64,000 nucleotides of DNA from Glycomyces harbinensis. Lineage in GTDB: Bacteria > Actinomycetota > Actinomycetes > Mycobacteriales > Micromonosporaceae. Below the pieces are notes generated by a model. That model saw only the letters and a list, made by a program, of their open reading frames with translations. It did not search any database and was not told the origin of the DNA. Within the stretch, counting starts at the first letter, position 1, and each line of letters begins with the position of its first letter. The position numbers were made by a program, and so were the translations under genes. Below, piece after piece: positions 19,671-27,696 of this stretch. Location: positions 372,001 to 436,000 of the forward strand of contig NZ_FNAD01000003.1 of assembly GCF_900101745.1 (NCBI RefSeq), given 5' to 3'.

Positions 19671-20852
19671 ATGCGAGCGGACGTCGTCGTCATCGGCGCA
19701 GGGATCATCGGCGCCGCGTGCGCGCGCGCCCTCGCGCGCGAGGGCCGCCGCGTCGTCGTGGTCGACCGCGGGGCCCCGGCCGGCGCGACCACCGCGCGCG
19801 GCGAAGGCAACCTCCTGGTCTCCGACAAGGCCCCCGGGCCCGAACTCGACCTCGCGCTGGAGGCCGCCGCGACATGGCCCGGCCTCGCCGCCGAACTCGC
19901 CGCCGAACTGGGCGACGCGTTCCCCTCCATCGAGTACGAACGCAAGGGCGGCATCGTCGTCGCCCTCACCGAGGCGGGCGCCGCACCGCTGCGCGCCTTC
20001 GCCCGGAGCCAGGCCGCCGTCGGCGTGGAGGCCGCCGACCTCAGCGCCGCCGAGGCGCTGGCGCTGGAGCCCCACCTCAACCCCGACCTCACCGCGGCCG
20101 TCCACTACCCGCAGGACGCCCAGGTCCAGCCCGTCGTCGCCGCCGAGGCCCTGCTCGCCTCCGCGAGGCGCGCGGGCGCGCGCGTAGTCCAAGGCGACGC
20201 GGTCCTCGGCGCCCTGCGCGACGACGCCGGCCGCATCAGCGGCGTCCGCACCGCCGCGGGCCGGATCACCGCCGACCACGTCGTGGTCGCCGCCGGGCCG
20301 TGGTCGGGCTCGGTGGCCGCATCGCTCGGCGCCGACATCCCCGTGCGCCCCAGGCGCGGCACCGTCCTGGTGACCGCCCGCATGCGCCAAAGGGTGTTCC
20401 ACAAGGTCTACGACGGCGACTACTTCGGCGCGACCCAGTCGGCCGACGCCGCGCTCCAGACCTCCAGCGTCGTGGAGTCGACCCCCGGCGGCACCGTCCT
20501 CATCGGATCGAGCCGCCAGCAGATCGGCTTCGACGACCGCCTCGACGTCGCCGTCCTCGCCGAGGTCGCCCGAAAGGCCCTGCGGCTCTTCCCGTTCCTG
20601 GAGACCACGCCGGTGATCCGCTCCTACGGCGGCTTCCGGCCCTACATGCCCGACCACCTGCCCGTCATCGGCGAGGACCACCGCCACCCCGGCCTGTGGT
20701 ACGCCACGGGACACGAAGGCGCCGGGATCGGCCTCGCCGGGGTGACGGGCGCGCTCCTGTGCGCGCAGCTCGCCGGCACCGCCCCGGCGCTCGACCCGGC
20801 CCCGTTCCGGCTCTCGCGGCCCAGCCTCGCCCCGCACCTGGAGGCGCCATGA
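19671..20852 (+). CDS. FAD-dependent D-hydroxyproline dehydrogenase, DAO-fold subunit
   Basis: A 393-residue oxidase/dehydrogenase of the D-amino-acid-oxidase fold (HcnC-like subunit). It oxidises cis-4-hydroxy-D-proline to 1-pyrroline-4-hydroxy-2-carboxylate. The Rossmann FAD motif VVVIGAGIIGAACARAL occupies residues 5-21, the ribose-binding acidic end is VVVDRG, and the C-terminal block GLWYATGHEGAGIGLAGVTG is typical. AAAGGAGG fixes the start. It overlaps the small ferredoxin-like subunit by 4 bp; the three-subunit arrangement matches known heteromeric D-hydroxyproline dehydrogenases. Confidence 0.9.
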   Translation: MRADVVVIGAGIIGAACARALAREGRRVVVVDRGAPAGATTARGEGNLLVSDKAPGPELDLALEAAATWPGLAAELAAELGDAFPSIEYERKGGIVVALTEAGAAPLRAFARSQAAVGVEAADLSAAEALALEPHLNPDLTAAVHYPQDAQVQPVVAAEALLASARRAGARVVQGDAVLGALRDDAGRISGVRTAAGRITADHVVVAAGPWSGSVAASLGADIPVRPRRGTVLVTARMRQRVFHKVYDGDYFGATQSADAALQTSSVVESTPGGTVLIGSSRQQIGFDDRLDVAVLAEVARKALRLFPFLETTPVIRSYGGFRPYMPDHLPVIGEDHRHPGLWYATGHEGAGIGLAGVTGALLCAQLAGTAPALDPAPFRLSRPSLAPHLEAP

Positions 20853-21172
20853 GCGACATCGTCCCCTGGGGCGCCGACCCGATCCGGCCCGCCGAGCCCC
20901 GGCCGCTGCGCCTCACCGTCGACGGCGAGACCGTCGAAGGGCTCCAAGGCCAGTCGATCGCGGGCGTCCTCCTCGCACAGGGCCGGACCGCCTGGCGCTC
21001 CACCACCGCGGGCCGCCCCCGCGGCGTCTTCTGCGGGATCGGCGTCTGCTTCGACTGCGTCGCCACCGTCAACGGCGAGAGCGATGTGCGCCTGTGCCTC
21101 AGGCGGGCCGCCGACGGCGACGCCGTCGAGACCCAGGACGACCACGACTCCGCGGAAGGAGCACGCCCATGA
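20849..21172 (+). CDS. [2Fe-2S] ferredoxin-like subunit of D-hydroxyproline dehydrogenase
   Basis: A 107-residue HcnA-like protein. The cluster ligands are Cys62, Cys67 and Cys70 in FCGIGVCFDC plus Cys83 in VRLCLRR. It carries electrons between the flavin subunits. ATGA overlaps at both ends couple its synthesis to the two flavoprotein subunits. Confidence 0.9.
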   Translation: MSDIVPWGADPIRPAEPRPLRLTVDGETVEGLQGQSIAGVLLAQGRTAWRSTTAGRPRGVFCGIGVCFDCVATVNGESDVRLCLRRAADGDAVETQDDHDSAEGARP

Positions 21173-22569
21173 CCCGCGTCCTCGTCATCGGCGCCGGGCC
21201 CGCCGGGCTCGCCGCCGCCGCGGCCGCCGCCGACGCCGGCGCGCGCGTGACCCTCCTGGACTCCGGCGACGGCCTCGGCGGGCAGTACTGGCGGCACCTG
21301 CCGCCGCAGCGCCCGAGCCGCCGCGAAGCCCGACTCCACCACGGCTGGAAGCACTTCCAGCACCTCCAGGCCCGCGTCCGCGACCGCGTCGAAGTGATCA
21401 CCGAGGCCCAGGTCTGGGCGATCGAGACCGCGGGCGGCACCACCGCGAGAGTCCTCATCGGACCGAGCGACGCCGCGGGCCGCGAGTCCCGCCGCCTGAC
21501 CGCCGACGCGGTCGTCCTCGCCCCCGGCGCCCACGACCGCACCCTGCCCTTCCCCGGCTGGCACCTCCCCGGCGTCTACTCCGCCGGGGCCGCCCAGGCC
21601 CTCGCCAAAGGCGAGCGGATCCGCGTGGGCCGCAAGGTCGTCGTCGCCGGCGCCGGGCCGTTCCTGCTGCCGGTGGCCCAGTCGCTCACCGGCGCGGGCG
21701 CCACCGTCCTCGGCGTGTACGAGGCCGCCCGGCTCCCGGCCATCGCCAGAGGCTGGCTGCCCCGACCGCAGCGCCTCCTCAGGACCGCCCACAAGGGACG
21801 CGAACTCGCCGGGTACGCCTTCCACCACCTCTCCCGCCGCGTGCCCTACCGCCTCGGCCGCGCCGTGGTCGAAGCGCGCGGCGACGGACGCGTCGAGGAG
21901 GCCGTCATCGCCCGCCTCGACGCCGACTGGGCCCCGATCCCGGGCACCGAGCGCACCGTCGCCGCCGACGCCGTCTGCGTCAGCCACGGCTTCACGCCCC
22001 GCCTGGAACTGCCCATCGCCGCCGGGTGCGCGATCGGCCCCGACCGGTTCGTCCAGGTCGACGCCGACCAGCGCACCAGCGTCCCGGGCGTCTACGCCGC
22101 CGGGGAGATCACCGGCATCGGCGGGGTCGACGCGGCCCTCGTCGAAGGCCGCATCGCCGGGCACCGCGCGGCGGGCGGCGACCCGGCCGCACTCGCCGGG
22201 GACCGGCGCCTGCGCCGCGCCACCACCGACCTCGCCCGGCGCATCGAAGCCGCCCACGGCATCCGCCCCGGCTGGACCTCCTGGCTGCGCGACGACACCG
22301 TCGTCTGCCGCTGCGAGGAGGTCCCCTACGGGCGGCTGCGCGACACGGCCGCCGCCACCGGGCAGTCCGCGCTGCGCTCGGTGAAACTCACGACCCGTGC
22401 GGGCCTGGGCATCTGCCAGGCGCGCATGTGCGGGCGCACCGTCGAGGAGCTCACCGGCGCTTCGACCGGCGACCCCTGCGACACCTCCGACCGGCGGCCA
22501 CTGGCCGCGCCCATCCGACTCGGCGACCTCGCCGAGCTCGCCACCGCGCCCAACGGCGACAGTGCGTAG
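21169..22569 (+). CDS. NAD(P)/FAD-dependent subunit of D-hydroxyproline dehydrogenase with BFD-like iron-sulfur domain
   Basis: A 466-residue HcnB-like subunit. The N-terminal FAD motif is VLVIGAGPAGLAAAAAAADA (4-23), and a second dinucleotide motif is VVVAGAGPFLLPVA (157-170). The C-terminal BFD-type [2Fe-2S] domain has Cys380, Cys382, Cys416 and Cys421 (CRC...CQARMC). Together with the preceding two genes it forms the complete three-subunit dehydrogenase that passes electrons to an acceptor. The ATG overlaps the upstream stop. Confidence 0.92.
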   Translation: MTRVLVIGAGPAGLAAAAAAADAGARVTLLDSGDGLGGQYWRHLPPQRPSRREARLHHGWKHFQHLQARVRDRVEVITEAQVWAIETAGGTTARVLIGPSDAAGRESRRLTADAVVLAPGAHDRTLPFPGWHLPGVYSAGAAQALAKGERIRVGRKVVVAGAGPFLLPVAQSLTGAGATVLGVYEAARLPAIARGWLPRPQRLLRTAHKGRELAGYAFHHLSRRVPYRLGRAVVEARGDGRVEEAVIARLDADWAPIPGTERTVAADAVCVSHGFTPRLELPIAAGCAIGPDRFVQVDADQRTSVPGVYAAGEITGIGGVDAALVEGRIAGHRAAGGDPAALAGDRRLRRATTDLARRIEAAHGIRPGWTSWLRDDTVVCRCEEVPYGRLRDTAAATGQSALRSVKLTTRAGLGICQARMCGRTVEELTGASTGDPCDTSDRRPLAAPIRLGDLAELATAPNGDSA

Positions 22570-22581
22570 AAAGGCACTTCC

Positions 22582-23499
22582 ATGAGTGACAAGAAGTTCG
22601 ACCTCGGCGGCGTCATCGTCGCGACCACCCTGGCGTTCAAGGAGGACCCGAAGGCGCCGGGCGGACTCGCGGTCGACTACGACAAGTTCGCCGAGCACTG
22701 CGACTTCCTCGTCGGCAACGGCTGCCGCGGCGTCGGCCCCAACGGCTCCCTCGGCGAGTACTCCTCCCTCACCGACGAGGAGCGCCGCAAGGTCATCCAG
22801 GTCGCCGTCGAAGCGGTCGCGGGCCGCGGGCTCGTCGTCGCCGGCGTCCACGGCGTCGGCTGGCACCAGGCCGTCAAGTGGGCCGAGTACGCGAAGGAGG
22901 ACGGCGCCGACGGCGTCCTGCTCCTGCCCCCCACGATCTACCGCGCCAACCGCGGCGAAGTGCTCGAGCACTACGCCAAGGTCGACGAGGTCGGCCTGCC
23001 GATCATGATGTACAACAACCCGATCGACACCAAGGTCGACCTCACCCCCGACCTGGTCGCCGAACTCTTCGAACTCGAGAACGTCGTCGCGATCAAGGAG
23101 TTCTCCACCGACATCCGCCGCGTCACCGAGATCAGGGAGCGGTGCGGCATCGACGTCATCGCCGGCGCCGACGACCTCCTGTTCGAATCGCTCGTCATGG
23201 GCGCGACCGGATGGTTCGCCGGCTACCCGAACGCCTTCCCGCGCGAAGCCGTCGAGATCTACGACCTCGTCGTGGCCGGGAAGCTCGAAGCGGCCCGCGA
23301 GCTGTACACCGGCCTCGTCCCCGTCTTCCGCTGGGACACGAAGACCGAGTTCGTGCAGGCCATCAAACTCTCGATGGACATCGCCGGCAACAGCTACGGT
23401 GGACCGACCCGCCCGCCGCGCGGGCCGCTCACGCCCGAGCACCACGCCCAGGTCGTCCGCGACACCCGCCGCGCGCTCGACTTCGCCGCCGCACGATGA
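22582..23499 (+). CDS. 1-Pyrroline-4-hydroxy-2-carboxylate deaminase (DapA family)
   Basis: A 305-residue class I aldolase-fold enzyme. It deaminates and dehydrates 1-pyrroline-4-hydroxy-2-carboxylate to 2,5-dioxopentanoate. The Schiff-base lysine is Lys172 (VVAIKEFS) and the catalytic tyrosine Tyr144 (IMMYNNP). The pyruvate-binding loop reads GPNGSLGEY rather than the GTTGE of true dihydrodipicolinate synthases, as expected for a specialised member. It sits between the dehydrogenase and the epimerase, which defines the assignment. Confidence 0.9.
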   Translation: MSDKKFDLGGVIVATTLAFKEDPKAPGGLAVDYDKFAEHCDFLVGNGCRGVGPNGSLGEYSSLTDEERRKVIQVAVEAVAGRGLVVAGVHGVGWHQAVKWAEYAKEDGADGVLLLPPTIYRANRGEVLEHYAKVDEVGLPIMMYNNPIDTKVDLTPDLVAELFELENVVAIKEFSTDIRRVTEIRERCGIDVIAGADDLLFESLVMGATGWFAGYPNAFPREAVEIYDLVVAGKLEAARELYTGLVPVFRWDTKTEFVQAIKLSMDIAGNSYGGPTRPPRGPLTPEHHAQVVRDTRRALDFAAAR

Positions 23500-23504
23500 G
23501 GCAT

Positions 23505-23536
23505 CGGTCGGGAACACCGCTCCGTGTTCCCGACCG
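23505..23536 (+). terminator. Intercistronic hairpin in the hydroxyproline operon
   Basis: A perfect 13-bp stem (CGGTCGGGAACAC with GTGTTCCCGACCG), loop CGCTCC, right after the deaminase gene and 28 bp before the epimerase. It may attenuate or stabilise: genes 1-4 would be made in excess over the epimerase and the aldehyde dehydrogenase. Confidence 0.5.
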
Positions 23537-23564
23537 CCTCGCGACCACCACCGATTGGACCGAC

Positions 23565-24566
23565 ATGAGAACGACACGGCTCATCAGCGCCGTCGACTCG
23601 CACACCGAGGGCATGCCGACCCGGGTCGTCACCGGCGGCGTCGGCACCATCCCCGGCGAGACCATGAACGAGCGCCGCCTCCACGTCATCGAGCACATGG
23701 ACGACCTGCGGCGGTTCCTCATGAACGAGCCACGCGGCCACGCCGCGATGAGCGGCGCCCTCCTCCAGCCGTCCACGCGCCCCGACTGCGACTGGGGCGT
23801 CGTCTATATCGAAGTCTCCGGGTGCCTGCCCATGTGCGGGCACGGCACCATCGGCGTCGCCACGGTGCTCGTGGAGACCGGCATGGTCCCCGTGGTCGAG
23901 CCCGTCACCGAGATCCGCCTCGACACGCCCGCCGGGCCCGTCACCGCCCGCGTCGACGTCGTCGACGGGCACGCCGAGTCGGTCACGATCGAGAACGTCC
24001 CCAGCTACGTCGACGTCCTCGACACCACGGTCGAAGTCCCCGGCCTGGGCACGGTGCCGTACTCGATGGCCTTCGGCGGCAACTTCTACGCCATGGTCGA
24101 CCTCGACGCCGTCGGCCTGCCCTTCGACCGCTCGCACCAGCAGGAGATCATCGCCGCCGGCCTCGCGATCATGAACGCGATCAACGAGACCGCGCCGCCC
24201 GTGCACCCCGAGATCGCCGGACTCGACCACTGCCACCACGTCGAGTTCATCGCCCCCGGCTCGGACGCGAAGCACTCGCGCCACGCCATGGCGATCTACC
24301 CCGGCTGGTTCGACCGCTCCCCTTGCGGCACCGGCACTTCCGCCCGGATGGCCGAACTGTGGGCTCGCGGCGAACTCCCGCTCGACGCCGACTTCGTCAA
24401 CGAGTCCTTCATCGGCACCCGCTTCATCGGGCGCCTCGTCGCCGAGACGACCGTCGGGGACCGCCCGGCCGTGATCCCCCGGATCACCGGCCGCGCCTGG
24501 GTGACCGGCACGGCCCAGTACACGCTCGATCCGACCGACCCGTTCCCGTCGGGATTCCAGTTCTAG
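23565..24566 (+). CDS. 4-Hydroxyproline 2-epimerase (proline racemase family)
   Basis: A 333-residue cofactor-independent epimerase. It interconverts trans-4-hydroxy-L-proline and cis-4-hydroxy-D-proline, the first step of the pathway. Both catalytic cysteines are present, Cys91 in MCGHGT and Cys254 in SPCGTGTSA. This separates it from the dehydratase paralogues, which have Thr at the second position. The start ATG has no strong Shine-Dalgarno sequence. It lies after the intercistronic hairpin and 8 bp before the aldehyde dehydrogenase. Confidence 0.93.
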   Translation: MRTTRLISAVDSHTEGMPTRVVTGGVGTIPGETMNERRLHVIEHMDDLRRFLMNEPRGHAAMSGALLQPSTRPDCDWGVVYIEVSGCLPMCGHGTIGVATVLVETGMVPVVEPVTEIRLDTPAGPVTARVDVVDGHAESVTIENVPSYVDVLDTTVEVPGLGTVPYSMAFGGNFYAMVDLDAVGLPFDRSHQQEIIAAGLAIMNAINETAPPVHPEIAGLDHCHHVEFIAPGSDAKHSRHAMAIYPGWFDRSPCGTGTSARMAELWARGELPLDADFVNESFIGTRFIGRLVAETTVGDRPAVIPRITGRAWVTGTAQYTLDPTDPFPSGFQF

Positions 24567-24574
24567 GAGAACCA

Positions 24575-26062
24575 ATGACCGACACGCCGACCGAAGCGCT
24601 CGACGCGATCGCGCGCACCGCCGACGACGCCGCGCACGCGCTGGCGCTCAGCGCTCCCGCCGCCCGCGCCGCCGCGCTCAACGCCGCCGCGGACGCGCTC
24701 ACCGCGAACGCCGACGAGCTGGTGGCGCTCGCGATGGACGAGACCGGACTGGCGGAGGCGCGGCTGCGCGGCGAATTGAAGCGCACCGCCGTCCAGCTGC
24801 GGCTCTTCGCCGACACGGTCGTCGACGGGACCTACCTCGACGCCCGGATCGACCGGCCCGACCCCGAGTTCGCGCTCGGCCCGCGCCCCGACCTGCGCCG
24901 CGTCAACGAACCGGTGGGCCCGGTGCTGAACTTCGCCGCGAGCAACTTCCCGTTCGCGTTCTCCGTCGCGGGCGGCGACACCGCGGCCGCACTCGCCGCG
25001 GGCAACCCCGTGATCGTGAAGGCCCACCCCGGCCATCCGCGCCTGTCCGAGCGCACCGCGGCCCTCGTCGCCGCCGCGCTCGAAGGCGCCGGACTGCCGA
25101 CGGGCACCTTGCAGCTCATCGAGGGCCAGGACGCGGGCACCGCGATGCTGAAGCACCCGCTCGTCAAGGCCGCGGCCTTCACCGGCTCGACCGGTGCGGG
25201 CCGCATGCTCGCCGACATCGCGGCCGCGCGTCCGGCGCCGATCCCGTTCTACGGCGAACTCGGCAGCGTCAACCCGGTCTTCGTCACCGCCGGAGCGATC
25301 GAGGAGCGCGGCTCGGCGATCGCGGCCGGACTCGTCACGAGCGTCGGCGGGTCCGCCGGGCAGCTGTGCACGAAACCGGGCCTGGTGTTCCTGCCCGAGG
25401 GCCACGGCCTCGCCGAGGCGGTCGCCGCCGCCTCCGCCGCCATCGCCGAGCACCGGATGCTCAACCCGCGCATCGCCGCGGGCTACGCGCAGCGGCGCGA
25501 AGCAGTCCTGGGCGCCAAGGGCGTTCGCGTCCTCGCCCCCGGCGAGGTCCGCACCGACGAGGACGGCCAGGCCTGGGTGACGCCCACGATCGCGGCCGTC
25601 GCGCTCGACGACCTCCGCGCGGGCGGCGACACGCTCCTTCCAGAGTGCTTCGGCCCGCTCGCGATCCTGGTCGACGTCCCGGACGGCGAGCGGTACGCGG
25701 ACCTCTTGGAGGAGCTCTTCGAAGGCAACCTCACGGTCACCGTGCACCGCGCCGAGGGCGACGACGTCGCGCGGCTCGTGCGCGCCGCCGCGCGCCGGGC
25801 CGGCCGGGTCCTGTTCGACGGCTGGCCCACGGGCGTCGCGGTGACCCCCGCGATGCAGCACGGAGGGCCTTGGCCCGCAACGACCTCCGGCGGTACGAGC
25901 GTCGGCACGGCGGCCATCGGCCGCTTCGTGCAGGCGGTGGCGTACCAGAACGCACCGGAGGCTCTCCTCCCGCCGCCGCTGCGCGACGACAACCCCTGGG
26001 GCGTGCCGCAGCGCATCGCCGAGGCCGGCGAATCCGCCCGCTGGGGCGGTGCGGGGAACTGA
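24575..26062 (+). CDS. 2,5-Dioxopentanoate (alpha-ketoglutarate semialdehyde) dehydrogenase
   Basis: A 495-residue aldehyde dehydrogenase that oxidises the pathway's last intermediate to 2-oxoglutarate. Catalytic Cys265 lies in GQLCTKPG, Glu228 in FYGELG, Asn123 in ASNFPF, and the cofactor lysine Lys149 in VIVKAHPGHP. The VKAHPGHP/GQLCTKPG pattern is typical of the KGSADH group. It is the last gene of the operon and is followed by a hairpin. Confidence 0.92.
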   Translation: MTDTPTEALDAIARTADDAAHALALSAPAARAAALNAAADALTANADELVALAMDETGLAEARLRGELKRTAVQLRLFADTVVDGTYLDARIDRPDPEFALGPRPDLRRVNEPVGPVLNFAASNFPFAFSVAGGDTAAALAAGNPVIVKAHPGHPRLSERTAALVAAALEGAGLPTGTLQLIEGQDAGTAMLKHPLVKAAAFTGSTGAGRMLADIAAARPAPIPFYGELGSVNPVFVTAGAIEERGSAIAAGLVTSVGGSAGQLCTKPGLVFLPEGHGLAEAVAAASAAIAEHRMLNPRIAAGYAQRREAVLGAKGVRVLAPGEVRTDEDGQAWVTPTIAAVALDDLRAGGDTLLPECFGPLAILVDVPDGERYADLLEELFEGNLTVTVHRAEGDDVARLVRAAARRAGRVLFDGWPTGVAVTPAMQHGGPWPATTSGGTSVGTAAIGRFVQAVAYQNAPEALLPPPLRDDNPWGVPQRIAEAGESARWGGAGN

Positions 26063-26074
26063 ACCGGGCGTCGA

Positions 26075-26105
26075 ACGGGCGGTCATCGACTCGGTGGCCG
26101 CCCGT
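26075..26105 (+). terminator. Terminator of the hydroxyproline operon
   Basis: ACGGGCGG (26075-26082) pairs with CCGCCCGT (26098-26105), 8 bp with a 15-nt loop, directly after the aldehyde dehydrogenase gene. Confidence 0.55.
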
Positions 26106-26137
26106 CGGCGTGGGGCCTGGCGCCTCCGCTCCGACCC

Positions 26138-26170
26138 TGCTAAATTAGGGCAGCCTAAATTGATTTAGCA
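26138..26170 (+). promoter_or_regulatory. Iron-box (IdeR/DtxR/DmdR-type) operator
   Basis: TTAGGGCAGCCTAA (26145-26158) fits the TTAGG-N4-CCTAA core of actinobacterial iron boxes. It is nested inside a second perfect inverted repeat, TGCTAAAT (26138-26145) and ATTTAGCA (26163-26170). The tract is strikingly AT-rich and ends 34 bp before the heme-related gene, so iron-dependent repression is expected. Confidence 0.75.
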
Positions 26171-26203
26171 TCGGCTAACTCACGGGGCGATCGGAGGACT
26201 GCA

Positions 26204-26965
26204 ATGCGCCCATCCGCGGCTGAAGTCGCCCGCACGCTGGCCCGCGGCCGCCTGAAGGGGGCCCTGCGGTTCGCCGACGGCATCCCGGTGACCGGCTTCC
26301 ACCACGCCACCGACCGCACCGGCAGGCCGCTGCTGCTCGCCGCCCCCGGCGACGAGATCACCGGGCGCCTCCGCGAGAGCGGCGCCGCCCCCGACGTCTC
26401 GCTGACCGTCGACGACGTGCCGCCGCTGCGCGGCGCCCCGAGCCTGGGCCGCATCCGCCTCACCGGCACGCTGAGCCGCGTGCCCGAAACCGCGACCCGC
26501 GCGGCCGTGCTCGAATACGCGCGGTCCAACCCGATCCCCGAACTCTTCGACGTCGGCGACCGGATCACGATGCACCGCATCGAACTGCGCCGCGTGTCCC
26601 TCAACCGGCCCGGCTCGACCGAGGAGATCGACCCCCTCGACTACGCGGCCGCGGAGCCCGATCCGCTCCACGAATGCGAAGGCGACCTCCTCCAGGACCT
26701 GGCCCACCACCACTCCGCGCAGCTCGACCACCACCTCCGGCACCTCCTCGAGGCCAAAGGGGCCGCCTACGCCGGCGTGCCGCGCGCGATGCGGCTCGAC
26801 CGGTACGGCTTCGTCATCGACCTGGGCGACGACACCGCCGGCCCCGCGCACGGCCGGTGGCTGCGCCTGGAGTTCGCGCGCCCGGTGTGCAGCCAGCACG
26901 ACCTCGCGCACCTGATGCACCCCATCCTGTTCCACCATCACACCGCCGACGGCTGCGAACATTAG
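26204..26965 (+). CDS. DUF2470/HugZ-like heme-utilisation protein
   Basis: A 253-residue protein with an N-terminal PPOX-like split barrel (about 20-165) and a C-terminal DUF2470 region (about 170-250; HECEGDLLQDLAHHHSAQLDHHLRHLLEAK). It is similar in architecture to HugZ-type heme-binding or heme-degrading proteins that release iron from heme. The C-terminus is rich in His (ILFHHHTADGCEH), a possible metal or heme site. The iron box upstream agrees with a role in iron acquisition. Enzymatic activity is not provable here. Confidence 0.82.
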   Translation: MRPSAAEVARTLARGRLKGALRFADGIPVTGFHHATDRTGRPLLLAAPGDEITGRLRESGAAPDVSLTVDDVPPLRGAPSLGRIRLTGTLSRVPETATRAAVLEYARSNPIPELFDVGDRITMHRIELRRVSLNRPGSTEEIDPLDYAAAEPDPLHECEGDLLQDLAHHHSAQLDHHLRHLLEAKGAAYAGVPRAMRLDRYGFVIDLGDDTAGPAHGRWLRLEFARPVCSQHDLAHLMHPILFHHHTADGCEH

Positions 26966-26994
26966 GGCCCGTCCCGAACCGTTTTCGCCGAACG

Positions 26995-27017
26995 CTTGAC
27001 ATTGACACGATGTCAAG
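26995..27017 (+). promoter_or_regulatory. MerR-type dyad operator
   Basis: CTTGACAT (26995-27002) and ATGTCAAG (27010-27017) form a perfect 8-bp inverted repeat with a 7-bp spacer. TTGACA of the left arm doubles as the -35. Such long dyads over the spacer are the classical MerR binding arrangement, and the second gene of this operon encodes a MerR regulator. Confidence 0.65.
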
Positions 27018-27046
27018 GTCTTGACTGGGTGTCGGAGGTGGTTCCG

Positions 27047-27694
27047 ATGAACCCACGGCACACGAAAGCGGCCGACGCCCTGGCCGGCCCCGACTCGTCG
27101 ACGCGGCTCAAGGCCGCGCTCACGATCGGCACCGACCCCGACCCGGCCTCGGCCGAGGCCCTCATCGCGCGGTGCGCGGTCGAGAGCGACTTCTACGTGC
27201 GCGACATGCTCACCTGGGCGCTGACCCGGCTCCCGCCGGACGTCACCGTGCCGAGGCTGCTCGCCGAACTGGACTCGCCGAACACCCAGGCCCGCAGCCA
27301 GGCCCTGCACACGCTCTCGAAGATCGGCGACGCCCGCGCCTGGCCCGCGATCACGCGGTCCCACCTGCGCGACCCCGACGACGAGGTCGCCCGCAGCGCC
27401 TGGCGCGCCGCCGCCGCCCTCGTCCCCGACGGGGAGGAGCGGCACCTCGCCGAGGAACTGGCCGCGCAGCTCGGTCGCGGCGACCGGGACGTGCAGCTCA
27501 GCCTGAGCCGCGCCCTCATCGAACTCGGCGCGGTGGTCGAACCGGTGCTCAAGGCCGCCATGGAAAGCCGCGACCCGGTCGTCTACGCGCACGCGAAGGC
27601 CACCGAACGACTCCTGGGCGACCCCGACGCCGCCTTCGAGCTCGCGATCCACGAGGCCAAGCGTGTCGTAGCGCTCGGCGACAAGGAGGCCTGA
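27047..27694 (+). CDS. HEAT-repeat protein
   Basis: A 215-residue cytoplasmic protein made almost wholly of about six HEAT/PBS-lyase-type helical repeats (RLLAELDSPNTQARSQALHTLSKIG, HLRDPDDEVARSAWRAAAAL and similar). No catalytic motif is seen; such solenoids bind proteins or nucleic acids. GGAGGTG sets the ATG at 27047. It is followed 2 bp later by a MerR regulator that itself carries HEAT repeats, and a MerR-type operator precedes it, so the two form a self-regulated pair. The cargo or partner is unknown. Confidence 0.8.
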   Translation: MNPRHTKAADALAGPDSSTRLKAALTIGTDPDPASAEALIARCAVESDFYVRDMLTWALTRLPPDVTVPRLLAELDSPNTQARSQALHTLSKIGDARAWPAITRSHLRDPDDEVARSAWRAAAALVPDGEERHLAEELAAQLGRGDRDVQLSLSRALIELGAVVEPVLKAAMESRDPVVYAHAKATERLLGDPDAAFELAIHEAKRVVALGDKEA

Positions 27695-27696
27695 CC

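Noticed and set aside
20665-23577. A 970-codon minus-strand open frame
   Set aside because: Antisense to five well-supported hydroxyproline genes; low-complexity composition and no motif.
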